DNA from: Lindgomyces ingoldianus
Taxonomy: Eukaryota > Ascomycota > Dothideomycetes > Pleosporales > Lindgomycetaceae
Length of the DNA: 34,492 bases
NCBI RefSeq assembly: GCF_010093535.1
Contig: NW_022985211.1
Span: 1-34,492, forward strand
Reading direction: 5' to 3'
Translations under genes and position numbers: made by a program
The notes under the pieces: model-generated
Told to the model about the DNA's origin: nothing
Database searches by the model: none
The model's input: only the letters and a program-made list of their open reading frames with translations
Shown: piece by piece, positions 1 through 11,858 of the stretch
How positions within the stretch are numbered: the stretch's first letter is position 1
Layout: each line of letters begins with the position of its first letter

Positions 1-300
1 GCACAGGCTGATCGCTCGGTATGACCTAGATATTATGCCGCCGTCCTCCGGCCGAATGTTACTGATCCTAGTTTAATGTGATGACAAGCACTGTCTCTAC
101 TACCGTATGGAGCTGGGGAAGCAAGGTAGAGTAGGTCGGCTCTATTTCAGCTAAACTAGGATGGGGAGTGAAGGAGGCGAAGGGTTTTCGCGAGAGAAAA
201 GCTTGCGCAGCGCCAAGGCGCTAGCGCGCTCGCTTAACCCTTAGCGAGATCATGTGACTAGCAGCGGAGCTTGACAAGCAGCACCGTCACAGTTAGTGCC
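1..300. other. Ordinary-composition remnant without recognised gene
   Basis: This stretch keeps normal base composition and CpG, unlike the TpA-rich DNA that starts near base 301. It holds small GC-rich palindromes near 216-232 (GCGCCAAGGCGC). It ends close to a CCGTCACAG string that resembles LTR ends in this window, but I found no partner or target duplication. No coding frame could be supported. It may be the edge of an element cut by the window boundary. Confidence 0.3.
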
Positions 301-563
301 TAATTATAATAGTTATAGTTGCTAGGTAAATGTATTATTATTGTTAATATTATTACTATAGTAACAGTAGTTAAGCATAATATAGTAAAAAGAACTATTT
401 ACTTAGATCTATATAGTAAGTCTTATATTTAAACTTCTTACATAATAGCACTATTTTTTTATACATATTTTAAACTTACTTTTTAGGTCTTAGCTAGTAA
501 GTATAATTAGTAAAGATTTTTTAAAAAAATTTATATATATACTAATTTTTATTACTTTAAATA

Positions 564-1694
564 ACGTACCTAACGGGTTGGCTAGCCACACAGGTTAGCC
601 GGCCACTTTTGCTAAGCCCCTACTAAAACCACCCTATTCTCTCGCAAAACAGCCCACTTTAGCCCTATATAAAGTAATACAATATAAGATATTATTTAAA
701 GTCTACTTCTACTACTTACTTACACATATATAAGTTATGCCTAGTTTAATTACACTGCTTATATTACCTTTAACTTAGCTTACTTTCTTTAGTGTGCACC
801 TGTGTTTTTAGCTTCTTCCTATTACTACGCGCTTTAAACTCCTTTAGAGTAGTTAAACAAGCCTTATTTTTAACTATTAAGGTTTTTTCTGCTTAAATCT
901 GCTTTCTTTTATGTAATTTACATTATGTAGCAGCTTTATTTGCTGCTTAAAGCTTTATAATTTTATAGCCTACTTTATTATATTAATGCCTTAGATAACT
1001 ATTATTTACTTTTTATTACTTTACTATATTACCTTTAGCTGTTCTTGTCTCTCTAAAGCTATAACAACTGCTTTAGTTAATATCTAGCCTATTATAAAGC
1101 TTAACTTGTTAAAGTTATACTTATCTTTATTTTAAATACTATACTTAGCTTTTATGTTAGCTACTAGGCAAAACTAGCTCTAGATAACTTTTAGATTCTT
1201 ATAAAGCACTTTTTTATAATTATACTTATAATTAAACTTTATTATAAACTTAGAGTAGTGCTTAACCTACATACTAGTCTAGTTTAAGCTAACCTAGCCT
1301 AGATTACGCTCTACAGGCAAGGAATTAGCTATATTAGCTATAGATGTAAGCCTAAGAGAAAATCTGCGTGTAATAAGCTTAAGTATGTACTTAATAACTA
1401 CTTTTTTTTAAGCTTAGTTAGATTCCTTAATTTAGGCTAGCATTCTGCTTATAAAGGCTGTCTAGCGCGTTAATTACTTAGTGTTATGTAAGAGACATTA
1501 TAAATAGCTGCAGCGTGTTGTAAGAAGAGTTTTAAGTCTTATTTAAAAGCCTAAAAAGCAAGCTGTATCTAACATTCTTTAGAAGATTTAATCTAGTGTT
1601 GTTGTTAAAGCATTATGTAGATAGGTAGAGTTTAGTAGGGGCTTAGCAAAAGTGGCCAGCTGACCTGTGTGGCCGGCTAACCTGTTAGGTACGT
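564..1694 (-). mobile_element. Internally deleted pogo/Fot1-like DNA transposon (copy 1)
   Basis: The element is bounded by about 60-base terminal inverted repeats beginning ACGTACCTAACGGGTTGG and ending in the complement, flanked by TA on both sides (562-563 and 1695-1696) as expected for Tc1/mariner-pogo insertions. Read on the minus strand, the N-terminal half of a RIP-mutated transposase is visible, with LVANIKAKYSI, then YNFNKLSFIIG near 1091-1119 (family pattern YNFDExGFxxG, with D to N), then ALERQEQLKVI. The C-terminal basic tail (AANKAAT.CKLHKRKQ) follows directly after a junction near 961-966. Compared with copy 2 at 27520-29678, about 735 bases of transposase core are missing, so this is a non-autonomous deletion derivative. 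Confidence 0.8.
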
Positions 1695-1696
1695 TA

Positions 1697-2374
1697 TTAT
1701 GTTTTACTCTTTTCTTAATCTGTTATGTCTCTTATTATGTTTAGTTAGAAGCTAGTATATTTAACATCTATTTATGCTTATAATTTATGTGTGTAAAGGA
1801 CTAATAATTTTTTTAGCTTTATTTTTATTATATTCTAGAGTTTTCTGCTACTTTTAGAGTATGTATATATTAAATAAGCATGTAACTAACATATAGCAGC
1901 AGATCCTGCCTAAGTCCTAGGGCCTAGCCACTCTAAATAGCTAGTAGCCTTTAAGCTATAAAGTAAGAATAGTAAAAAAAAGCCTAGCTAGCTCTTTTTT
2001 TATAACTATAATAACATTATAGCTAAAGATAAGTCTAGCTAGCTTATCTTTAGCAGTAATAATAATAATAATAATAATAACAACAATAACAAGAGAAGGG
2101 CTTTGCTTCCTAACTAGAGGTCCTCCCCGCCCTGCACGCCCCTCTCCCTCCCTAAGTATGTCTATTATGCTGCTTATGCGTATACCTTATATTAATGCTT
2201 ATGTAGCCCTAATTCTGCCCTTGCTAACTAGGAGCTAGCGCTAGCGCTAGTGCTTAGTGTTACTTCTACTCTAGCAGGCCTAGCCCTAGTTGCTTAGTAA
2301 GTTATTATATTTATATAATAATATATAATAAAGCTGCTAATATTAGGTATAGGGCCTAAACTTATCTTTTTTTA
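1697..2374. other. RIP-mutated DNA, no gene recognised
   Basis: This gap between the pogo copy and the cysteine-rich frame is AT-rich, with partly normal composition at 2090-2260, where a small repeat of CTAGCG units occurs near 2234-2250. I see no terminal repeats or recognisable protein remnant. Confidence 0.4.
2057..2080 (+). repeat. (TAA)n microsatellite
   Basis: Eight TAA units in a row, followed by a short CAACAATAAC tract. Such tracts can mark the 3' tail of some LINE elements, but no LINE coding remnant was recognised beside it, so this is recorded only as a simple repeat. Confidence 0.8.
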
Positions 2375-3440
2375 CCTAACATTCTATAAGACATATATAC
2401 AGGTACATTAAAAGACACTAGCTAATGTTCCTAAGAGTTTCCCCCTCTAGATGTTAGATAATAATGTTGCCTAGTAGAGGATCTAGTTAGAATAGGCAAC
2501 TAACTATAACACTGCAGTTAGTAAATAAGAATATAACCTTAAGTAAGCTAAGGCTAATAACTCTTAACCTAGAGCTAGTAGTAGTGCTGCGTAACCCTTA
2601 GAAGGTGTTATAATCCTTGCTTTGTAGAAGCACTCAGGTCTTATGATGTTCCTAGGGGGTGAGTAGGACGGGTGGTAAGGGGCTAACCGGTAGGGTGTAC
2701 AGTCCTACGTACAGGCTAATGGGCTATTGGAGGAGAGGAGGGTGACCGGATCGTAGTTTGCCCTGTGTGCGGCAGTAGGGAGGCCGGGTTAAACGGTCCT
2801 GTTAGACAGAATTAGAGGTATATATAGCGCAAGATATACAAATAGTATTACAGCTCTTTGTAAAGCTAAATGCTACTTAGTTTATGTAGAGAATAAACTA
2901 AACATTAAACACCTTTTAAAGGTTGTTTAATGCAGGAACTATATACATGTGCTAGAGGTGCTAAGGGGAGCAGGAGGAGTTTATAGGAGCCTGCTAAGGA
3001 GAGCTCCTTGAGCTCCCTTAAGCTCCCTTGACTTGCGGCCTGCCCTCCTACTAGACGACGCACTCCTCCATTACCGCAGGCAGTTGTGCCGCGTCCGCGT
3101 CCTCTGACTAGTCCATAAGCGAGTCCTGTCCCAACTTAGCTAGATTGTAGAGCACTGCCAGTGGAGTTACGCTAGTCCAACTGTAGACTGTAACAGAAGG
3201 TTACTATAAGCGCCTTACCTATGCTTAACTAATCTACAAGTACTATAGAGTTAGTTGCACAAAGCTGTGTACTTATTGCGCTACTTATTATAGTAGCCCT
3301 CTGCGCTGCATTATCTACCTAGACAGCTTTTGTGTCCCTAAAAAGGACGTAAGAGGCTAGTATATAAAGTGTTGTTGTGCTAAAAAGCTCTACTTAGTAG
3401 CTTCTAAGCAACTATTAGTGCTGCTAACCTTTAAAAAAAT
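2375..3440 (+). pseudogene. RIP-degraded cysteine-rich reading frame split by a solo LTR
   Basis: One frame reads as protein from about 2375 to 2605 and, after removing the solo LTR plus one copy of its GAAGG duplication, continues in the same frame from 3201 to about 3440. All stops in it are TAG or TAA, as expected from CAG, CAA or TGG after RIP. The left part reads like a coiled or Q-rich segment ending in ASSSAA. The right part is cysteine-rich: SCTKLCTYCATYY, then SPLRCIIYLDSFCVPKKD, then YIKCCCAKKL. I do not recognise the family; paired cysteines suggest metal binding. It could be a transposon accessory protein or a repeated host gene. The true start and end are not determined. Confidence 0.4.
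2606..3195 (-). mobile_element. Solo LTR, family B (590 bases)
   Basis: Starts TGTTATAATCC and ends GACTGTAACA, with inverted ends TGTTA/TAACA. A perfect 5-base target duplication GAAGG (2601-2605 and 3196-3200) proves the boundaries. It is homologous, in inverted orientation, to the LTR at 24779-25370, including a shared TATA-like ATATATACCTC segment. Most of it keeps normal GC content, whereas the DNA around it is RIP-mutated. It interrupts the cysteine-rich frame described separately. Confidence 0.9.
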
Positions 3441-3906
3441 TAAAAATTTATGTAGTTACTTAAAAAAAGTTAGTCTTAGTAATTAAAATTATTAATGTTT
3501 ATATTTTTAAATTTTTATGTATAATAATGTAAAGCTTTTACCTAATAATAATCTCTTTACACTACTTAGTAATGTATATGCTTATATATATTACTTAGTA
3601 ATTTTATAGTTACTTGTGCTAACATATTATAAGCGCAGCTAACTATATATTAACACATAAATGCATGCTTTATGTCTTACCTTTTTACTGTAAATGCTTT
3701 ATGTCTTGCCTACTTACTGTATTACTGCTTATTAATTAATAAGCTAATAAAATAATAAGCTATAACTATGTAAATATTATATCTATGTATTATTAGTTAT
3801 ATATTAAATTTTGCAGCTAGCTGCGCATACATTTTATATGCGTAGCTAGACTACTTATTTTAGCGTAGTAAAAAGGTAAGGTTATAAGATAATATTAATC
3901 TAATAT
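3441..3906. other. RIP-mutated DNA left of the chromovirus
   Basis: AT-rich, no intact gene. On the minus strand, the part nearest 3911 may continue the helicase-containing frame interrupted by the chromovirus, because the frame can be carried across the ACTTT target site, but the protein sense is weak here. It also carries GCGCAGCTA motifs and the small tandem repeat listed next. Confidence 0.3.
3665..3721. repeat. Two-copy 28-base tandem repeat
   Basis: The unit ATGCTTTATGTCTT..ACTGTA occurs at 3665-3692 and again at 3694-3721 with few differences. No function is apparent. Confidence 0.6.
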
Positions 3907-3911
3907 ACTTT

Positions 3912-4229
3912 TGTCACGATTATGCACGAGTAAGGTTATAGAGCTTCGCGGAGGTCTAGTTCAATTACTACGTGAGGTATTATAGTAGGTACAAGACGTT
4001 GTGTGAGGAACAGGAAAGTTTAGGAGAAAATTAGCAATTAAATACTTAGCTTAGAAGTCTAAGCGCTTTAGGTATAAATTAAGCCTGTTCTAGGTTTAGT
4101 TAGTGTTAAGGCAGTTTATGCTTAAGTTTATGTCTATGTTGTGTTGTGTTTATGTTAAACATGCACTAATAATACTCTAGTACGCGTCTAATACAGTTAT
4201 GTCTGGGATCTAGGGAGGATACTGTGACA
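3912..4229 (-). repeat. 3' LTR of chromovirus A
   Basis: 318 bases starting TGTCACGATT and ending ACTGTGACA (inverted ends TGTCAC/GTGACA on the mapped strand). The outer, left portion is nearly free of RIP (for example GCTTCGCGGAGG), while the inner, right portion is mutated (TGTTAAACATGCAC). The right LTR shows the opposite pattern. Confidence 0.92.
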
Positions 4230-7200
4230 GTACCCCCCCTCTTATTAGGAAGGGAATCCTTTACATTAGTAGTTCTAGCATTAGGTTGTCTTTGTTAGGG
4301 TACAGGTTTAGTTTAGATAGGTATTAGGCGTGGAATTAGGTTACTGCAGAGTTCTCTTGCAGGGCTTCTGCAGGTTCCTACAACAGTTTGTTGTATCTAG
4401 TCTATTTTATAAAGTATTTATAAGTATGTTTCTTCTTATTAAACTAGATCTATTTAACGTCTTTTACAACATATTCTAGTTTGTTGTTTATAATAACAGG
4501 TTTAAGTAGCAAGTTTAGCTGTCTAAGTAGATAGTTAGATCTAGAGGCTACTTAGCGCAGCAACAATATGTAGAACATAGGGTGTATCTTTATGCTGTTA
4601 GGTAGGATTAATTAGTAAGCATATAATAAGACTATATAAGCTACTATAAAGAAGCTAAGGTTCTTCTAATTAAGTTTCTTTAATTATTAGTTTATTTAGA
4701 TATTTCTAGTGTCTAGCTAGACCTTCTTACTAGCTGCATACATAGGGGCAGGGGTTTAAGATTAGTTTACATACTCTTGTTAAAAAGCTTAAGCCTATGT
4801 AAGCTTTTTATAAATATATTTAAATATGTTTTAGATCTTGTTAATAAGTCTATTTACATCTGTTACTTGTACAGATTAATAAGTTAGTTAGGGGGTATTT
4901 AAAAGTAGTTTAAATTTTATTTAAGAGTAGTATCTATAGTTTGCTAAGAACAGGGATACTTATGTTAATTTAGATGTTATGTTATTAGCTTTAAACTATG
5001 CTGTAGCTAACTATTTTACCTAGTTATCCTACTAGTAGTTTGTGTACACTTATAGGACTTGTTTTATTACAGCGTTTACGTTCTTAGTCTAGCTGTTAGT
5101 CTCTAGGTAAAAAGCTGTAGATAGATAGAGGACAATTTAGAGCTGTTTACAGAGTTTGTCCTAGAAGGCTAAGACAAACTGCGTACCTCTGTCTAATATA
5201 ATTATGTTAGGCAGGCTATAGTAAACTTATACGTATTAGTAGAATAACTAGGCTATATTAGGGGCAGTTATAGAGGAACATAATATTAGGTATTAATACT
5301 TAGTTAAGTAATTAACAACTACTATAATATTTATATACTCTTTAGATAGGGGTAGGTCTATAATAAAATTAATTAATATGTCTTTCTAAGCTTATTTAGA
5401 GATTAAGAGCAGTTTAAGCAGGCTATTATACCTTTCTTAAGAGGCCTTTACTTTACAGCAAGTATAGCAACATAATATGTATTAGCGTACAGTATAGAAC
5501 ATGCGGGGCCAGTAGTACTCTCTCTGTAGTAGGTTAAGAGTCTTTCCTCTGCCTAGGTGTCCTTTAATAGGCAAGTTGTGTATAATTTAGAGTAGTTTAA
5601 TTCTTAGTTTGTTAGAATTAGAGATTATAAGTTAGTTATAGTAATACAGCTTACTATTTTAGTTTTTATAGTTAGCTAGTGTTACCTTCTTTAACTAACT
5701 AGCACTGTTTTAGAGTAGGTCTAAAGTTTCTTAAATAAATTTATTATTTAGATACTTATTAGTAATAATCTAATTAATTATCTAATCTGTTTTGTTTAGG
5801 TTAAGGTCTAAAAATAGCTTAAGTTAAAGCAGAGTTTAGTGTTAAGCCTTTTGCGCTTCTTTCTAAGCAGAGATGTTTTAAGATTGCCTTGTAAGAGCAT
5901 CTAGTTTCCCTCTGTCTTAACTAGGATAATAAGTAATCTTAAAATTAAAATAGAATAGGTATTTAGACTAACAGGCTTATTAGTAGCTAAGTTGTTTTGT
6001 AGTTGCAAAGTACTACAAGTTCTTATAGTTAGATAGGACCTGTATTAGATGTGCTGCACCTTCTAGTTTAGGTTGCTATTGTTTAAAGCAGTGTACTATA
6101 GCAAGTAATTTCTTGTTATAGATCTTATAATTACCTTCTGCAGGACTTATTCTTTTTAAGAAGTATGCAATAGGCCTAATAGTCCTGTCTAGCTTAGTCT
6201 AGAAGAGAACTCCTGCTACTATGTAGTCTAAGGCATTAGCTTCTACAAGTATTAGTAGTTTAGGGTTAAAGTAGTAGAGTATTAGGGCTTTAGTAAAGGC
6301 TTTCTTTAGCTAGTTAAAGGACTATTAGTAATTTAGGTTAAAGTTAAATTAAACCTTTTTCTTAGTAAGTGTAATTATAAGGCTTACTAGCTATAAAAAG
6401 TTATTAATAAATTATTAGTAGAAGTTAGTAAATCTTATAAAGGCTTAAACATTTTTTACATTTTTTAGGTATTACTAATCTAGCACAGTCTAAACCTTAA
6501 TAGGGTCTATTTAGATGCTATTTATAGAGATTACATATTCTAAATACATAACCTTTAATTAGTAGAACTTGCATTTGTCTACATTAAGTTGCAGACCTGC
6601 TTCTTCTATAGCCTTTAGCACTAGGCGTACATGCTGTTTATGCTCTAAAAGGCTATTACTATAAATTAGAATATTGTTAATATACATAGTGTAGAACATG
6701 TCTAGGTAGGGTTAGAGCAAGTTGTTTACAAAATGTTAAAAAGTACTAGGCGTGTTAGCTAAGCTAAAGGGCATTACTAGGTACTTAAATAGTCTATATT
6801 AGGTCTAAAACACTGTTAGCTACTTATTACCCTTTACTATCTTTAGCTTGTTAAAGGCAGCAATAATATCTAACTTTATAAAATACTTTACTTTACTTAG
6901 TTAGCTTAGAGTTTCCTGTAAAAAGGGAATTAAGTATTAGTTCTTAATAGTAACAGTGTTTAGTCTTTAGTAGTTAACGCAAAATTAAAGCCTACCCCTA
7001 GGTTTCTTTATAAATAGTATAAGTAACACTACTAGTAAGAAGCTAGCTTAAATAAACCCTTTTTTTAAGTTCTTATTAAGGTATTTTTAGAGCACTTTTA
7101 ATTTATTTAGTAACATCTTATACAGTGGCCTATAACTAGGTTGTTTACTAGGCTTAAGAGTTATCTAGTAATTGTACAGATGTTGTATTAGAAGCTTATT

Positions 7201-7950
7201 AGACTTATCTTAGAAAAAGACATATAACAGGTTATAGTAGTCTTAAGGGACTATTGTCCTTAGGTTAGTGTGTTTTTAGGGAGCTAAAGCTTAGTCTATA
7301 TTAGAAATTATAACTGTGTAGATTTTATAATCTAGTTGTTAAGCTAGGGTTACAAATAGGGCAGGTCCTATGTAGTAGATGTCTATCTGCTGTTTAAGTC
7401 CTAGTTTATGTCTAAATTAGGTAAGTAAAGGTTCTTTAAAGGCTTCTTTTTCTTTAGGTTTAAGTAGTTGTTAAATTATTTTACATAGCCTATTTTAGTA
7501 AAAGGCCTAGCTTATTAGCCTTACTTAGGTAGTTTTTTTTTAGGTTATTAAGGAGTAGGTCTAAAGACCTTCTGTATTAAGTGCTATTTAGGTGTTATTT
7601 AGATGTAAGCGTAAGCATATATTTTAGCATTAGAAAGAGTTAAAGTTTAAAACTTACTCTTAGTAATTAAAAGCAACTTTATGCTAATACAGCTATAGTT
7701 GTCCTAGGATTAGGTTATAACATTCTGTGTTTATTACATAGAGTTTAATCTGCTCCTTATAGTGTTAGTAGGTAATTATAATAGTTATAGTATAAAAAAT
7801 AGAACCTTTTTTAAGTTGTTTTCTATTAAATCTAGTTAAGTAAATTATTTAAGTAAGTAGTGTTAATTAGAGATTTAGTTTACGCGCTAGTTCTTTATTA
7901 ATGTAACCTATGCTATTCACTTCTAAGTTAATAAGAGCCTATATTAAGGC
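4230..7950 (-). pseudogene. pol remnant of chromovirus A (protease, RT, RNase H, integrase, chromodomain)
   Basis: Minus-strand readings, in coding order. Protease near 7868-7945 reads ALINLEVNS...ELARKLNL, where the DSGA active-site pattern has become NLEV. Reverse transcriptase near 6660-6700 reads MYINNILIYSNS, where the YxDD catalytic pair has become NN. RNase H near 6170-6260 reads LVEANALDYIVAGVLF. The integrase zinc finger near 5455-5480 keeps CYTC, and its core near 4990-5450 reads NFIIDLPLSKEY and, further on, LDRGTQFV. The C-terminal chromodomain near 4325-4470 ends in EPAEALQENSAVT after a W-to-stop change. All changes fit RIP. The chromodomain is known to direct chromoviruses toward methylated-histone chromatin. 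Confidence 0.85.
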
Positions 7951-9258
7951 TAATACAGTTCCTTATTATAAATATATAGGAATATTAACTTAGTACTTCT
8001 AGTTATTAGTAGGGGACTTAGCCTATAAGTTAGTAGAGATCTAGTGTTAAATTAGTCCTAGGGGGTAACTTAGCCCTAGGACAAGCCTTTTTGCAGGCTC
8101 CTACTGCTATAGCTGCGGCTACGTTAAGAGTGGTAAGAAAGATTAGAGCTTAAATATAAGTTAGAGCCTTTACAGAAACAAGATTAAAATAGTAAGGATC
8201 TTTAATAAGTACTAGCAGCGCTACTTACGCAGACTTAAGAAAGGGGAATAAAGCAGTTTTAAAAAATATAACTATGCTTACTGCACTTAAAACATTAACT
8301 TTTTTTTCTATAATCTTTACGCTCTCTAGAACTAACTAGAGCATAATTTAAATTAATTTCTATTACGTTAGGGTTCTTATTTGCAACTGCGCTAGTTTAG
8401 GGGTGTATTAGGGCTTGTACAGGGAGGAACCTTATGTTATTATTATAGGTAGCAATTAGGTTTACATACATGTTAAGGTTATTTAGGAGGGGTTCTTCTA
8501 CTATAGCGTGTTGCAGTTTAGTTAAGAGGGAGTTATATAGGGCTGCAATTAGACCTATCTTATTTAGGCCTGTATTAGATGCAAGTTAGCAGAACTTAGT
8601 AAAGTGTAAAGTAAAGCTTTTTTTTTTTTATTATAAAGTGTTTAGGCAACTTAGGGCTATTAACTCTTTATTTAGGTCTCTATAGGTTGCTTACAAGAAC
8701 ACTATAAATTAGTCTAGGTTAATAATATCCTTATTTATTAGTAAGTTAATTAAGGCTGTTATGTTGCAGTTAAGTTAAAAGTAGGCATATAGTAACTAGA
8801 AGTGTTTAGAGGGGAATTAGTCTACATTTCTTTTAAGTTTATATTAAAGCTTATGTAGAAAGAAAAGTAGGTCTTTCTGTTTTCTATTAAACAGTAGGGG
8901 ATTAGAGAGTTAGTTAGATTTTATTACTAGGTTAAAAAGGTTACAGGTTATAGGTGGTGTTAGGCAGGAGGAAGTTAAGCTATCTCTAGACTTCTAAGTA
9001 GGCTTTAAGGCTAGTAAGTTCTTAGTTCCTACTACTATAATAAAAGTTAAGGCAGAAATAGACTGCTTAATAGCGTAAAGCTGTTCTTTAAAGTCCTTTT
9101 AAAAAGCTTTAAAGCTTACAATGTAGTAGCTTTTCTATAAAGTAAGCGCTTTTTAAAAAGCTTTTTAGCTTACTTTAATAGCTTAGAGTTATACAAGTAC
9201 TAAGCTTATTAAATTAGATTTAGAGGCTATTCTTAGCTAGAGTTTTAACATAACATAA
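7951..9258 (-). pseudogene. Presumed gag region of chromovirus A
   Basis: Position between the 5' LTR (right) and the protease makes this the expected gag region. The sequence is heavily RIP-mutated and I could not read a convincing CCHC zinc knuckle on the minus strand. A less mutated patch near 8080-8140 contains TGCTATAGCTGCGGCTACG, but its cysteine pattern appears only on the plus strand and is probably accidental. Confidence 0.4.
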
Positions 9259-9576
9259 TGTTATAATTATGCATAAGTAAAGTTATAGAGCTTTATAGAG
9301 GTCTAGTTTAATTACTACATAAGGTATTATAGTAGGTACAAGACGTTGTGTAAGGAATAGAAAAGTTTAAGAGAAAATTAGTAATTAAATACTTAGCTTA
9401 GAAGTCTAAGCACTTTAAGTATAAATTAAGCCTGTTCTAGGTTTAGTTAGTGTTAAGGCGGTTTATGCTTAAGTTTATGTCTGTGTTGTGTTGTGTTTGT
9501 GTCAGACGTGCACTAATAATACTCTAGTACGCGTCTAATACAGTTATGTCTAGGATCCGGGGAGGATACCGTGACA
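9259..9576 (-). repeat. 5' LTR of chromovirus A
   Basis: 318 bases, aligning end to end with the left LTR. Here the inner, left portion is mutated (TGTTATAATTATGCATAAG) and the outer, right portion is clean (GATCCGGGGAGGATACC), a mirror image of the other LTR. It is directly followed by the ACTTT duplication. Confidence 0.92.
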
Positions 9577-9773
9577 ACTTTATACACTAAGCAAACTTCT
9601 TTACTGCTAGCTGTAGTATGTAAGAATAAACCTTTTATGTTAATGTGTATATTAAACTCCTAACTACGCATGTAATTTTAACAAAACCCTACAGGTATGC
9701 ATATATATATAGTTGCGGAATATAGCAGCCACCTGCGCTAATAAAATATAAGCGCAGCTGCTCTACATATTAC

Positions 9774-9804
9774 TGCAGCACATTAACATACACTATGTGC
9801 TGCA
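9774..9804. repeat. Short hairpin
   Basis: TGCAGCACA and TGTGCTGCA form perfect 9-base arms around a 13-base loop. It lies in the tail of the degraded helicase frame, so it may be a coincidence of coding sequence. Confidence 0.4.
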
Positions 9805-10814
9805 ACAAACTAGCTACTAACCTGCCTCCTGCGTGCTAGCGTGCAATTCTTCTAATTACTTACTAACACTAGGCGCTTTCTACACTATTTCTTAACATGC
9901 TTAACTACTAATAGCGCACTATAGGTAGTAAGCTTAATGTTTAGAGTTATAGCTTAAAAGAGCGCTTTCTGCACTATAGCGCTTAAAAAGGCAACTAATA
10001 AAGTAGTAAGTAGATAAATAGTAATTTACTTTATAAAGACTACTAGCGCTTTTTTTATAAAAAGTTAATTACTAGGCATAATAAGTTCTATTTTAAGGGT
10101 AGCATAAGTTACAAAGATAACGCAATCCCTATATGTTTTTACCTATGCCTATTAAAATAAATTGCCCTCTGCAACCTGTAAGTATAAAAACGCTATGTAA
10201 TTATAATTCTTTTTTTAAAGAACACGCTCTTTTAGATCTAGATAGATAGACTAGAGCTAGCTACTAGTACCTCTCTTATTTCTAAGTGTAATAGTAAGAC
10301 TAAGTAGCGCATCTTTAACTTTAGCTTTTATTATAGAATTAATAGTGTTCTTATCTTTAACATTATCTAATAGCATAATAAGATGCTGCTTTAGAGCATA
10401 ACTAGAATAGTTATTATAAAAGTTAGTGTAAATCTTTTTAAAAGGCTCTAAAATTATGTTTTAATAGTAGCTACTATTATAAACTTTATACTTAAAGGCT
10501 AATAAATAGTGCTTACACTAAATACTATTAGGCGCATTCTTAGGCAAAGGCTTTTTATAATTAAGCAGGTAAAGCTTCTACTTACTATTAATAAAAAAGC
10601 TGTTAATAAGTTTATTAACACTAACTAAAAAAAGTTTACTAGAAAACCTTAAAGCCTACACCTAATAAAAATATAGTGCTAGTGTAGGTGTTTACTGTTT
10701 AATAGAGATTTAATACTAGAAAGAACTAATAACTTTATTACTAAGTGCTTATATAAAGACAGCCTTATCTTCTTTAAGGGTGTTGCTACAGTTTGCCTGC
10801 CTAAGCTTCTGCAG

Positions 10815-11018
10815 TGTAACGGCGTGTACCGCCTTACATGCTCTGCAGCATCAGCTCCCTCGCTTGCGCAACGAGTAGCACGCTAGTGCTACAAGTAGCG
10901 CCTTGGCAGGAGGCACACATGTATATTTAAACTCGCAGAGCAGCTCCTCTGCTTCTTAGTTTAATCTAGTTAAGTTACACCACCCCTTGCTTGTAGCTTA
11001 AGCATGCTGACTGTGACA
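10815..11018. mobile_element. Solo LTR, family C (204 bases)
   Basis: Starts TGTAACGG and ends CTGTGACA, flanked by the perfect 5-base duplication TGCAG (10810-10814 and 11019-11023). It has normal GC content and many intact CpG sites, in contrast to the RIP-mutated helicase frame it interrupts. No other copy is visible in the window, so the parent element and the orientation are unknown. Confidence 0.85.
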
Positions 11019-11833
11019 TGCAGAGTATTCTTAAAAGAGTAGTAACTAAACTAGGTAACATACTTTACACTTAGTAAGTTAACCCCTAGCGCATATATAA
11101 ATGTAGTAATAAGTATGTAAAGCTTACTACTATTAAAATAACACTTAATATTAATGTAAGTGTCTAGCGTAAGCTGTCTATAATACACCTATGTAATCTA
11201 ATTTATAGTGTTTATGTAACTAGCATTATTTAACTAGTAAGTAATACTAGCTGCTAGTTCTATAGTGTTTTTAATAAAGTAAATAAAGAATATTATTTTT
11301 AGTAACATATAATTAAAATAAGCTAAGGTGTTGTTAACTATAGTATAAAGGACTTTATAGTAGAGTAAATAGATTTTACTTAGAAAGGTAAGCTCTAGCT
11401 TTATAAAAATGTTACTATAATATACTTTTATTTAAATAGAAGCGCCTTTACAGAGATAGTAGAAGCCTGTAGACTAGGATACATCTAAGAAGTTAGTGTG
11501 TGTAAGAGTAGCTGTTGTACTAAACTAGTAAGTATAGTCTTTAAGTTAGTCCTACAGCTTAGATATCTACCTATAATAAGAACAGAAGCCCTCTCTTTAG
11601 CTGTTACAGGCATAAAGATATAGCTTATTAATAGTAACTAGCTAGTAGCATTACCTAAACTTAAAATTTTTAATTACACTTTTAAATTTTTTTTTATTAA
11701 CATAGCTATTATTAAACATTTTTATTAGTATAGTTTTTTAAGCTATAACTACTACTTTTATTAGTGCATTTTTAGTCTGTCTAGGCTTTTTAAAGACTAC
11801 CTTCTCTAGAACCTCTAGTAAAGCTATAACGCG

Positions 11834-11858
11834 CTGCGCACATAGTTTATGTGCGCAG
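11834..11858. repeat. Perfect 11-base-arm hairpin
   Basis: CTGCGCACATA and TATGTGCGCAG flank a 3-base loop GTT. It retains four CpG-containing steps inside RIP-mutated DNA, next to the N-terminal end of the helicase frame. It could form a cruciform or be a relic of a small element; no function can be assigned. Confidence 0.5.

Larger units (their letters stand above)
3912..9576 (-). mobile_element. Complete Ty3-type chromovirus, RIP-inactivated (element A)
   Basis: Two 318-base LTRs in direct orientation bound a 5.03-kb internal region, with a perfect 5-base target duplication ACTTT (3907-3911 and 9577-9581). Coding sense is on the minus strand: the polypurine tract AAGAGGGGGGG lies just inside the left LTR (4233-4243), so the left LTR is the 3' LTR. 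Domain remnants run from right to left on the map in the order protease, reverse transcriptase, RNase H, integrase, chromodomain, which is the Ty3 order. All key residues are altered by C-to-T or G-to-A change, so it cannot be autonomous. The size is typical for fungal chromoviruses. Confidence 0.92.

Noticed and set aside
8080..8145. Plus-strand CYSCGY pattern read as a gag zinc knuckle of chromovirus A
   Set aside because: The element is coded on the minus strand and the pattern lacks the histidine and last cysteine.
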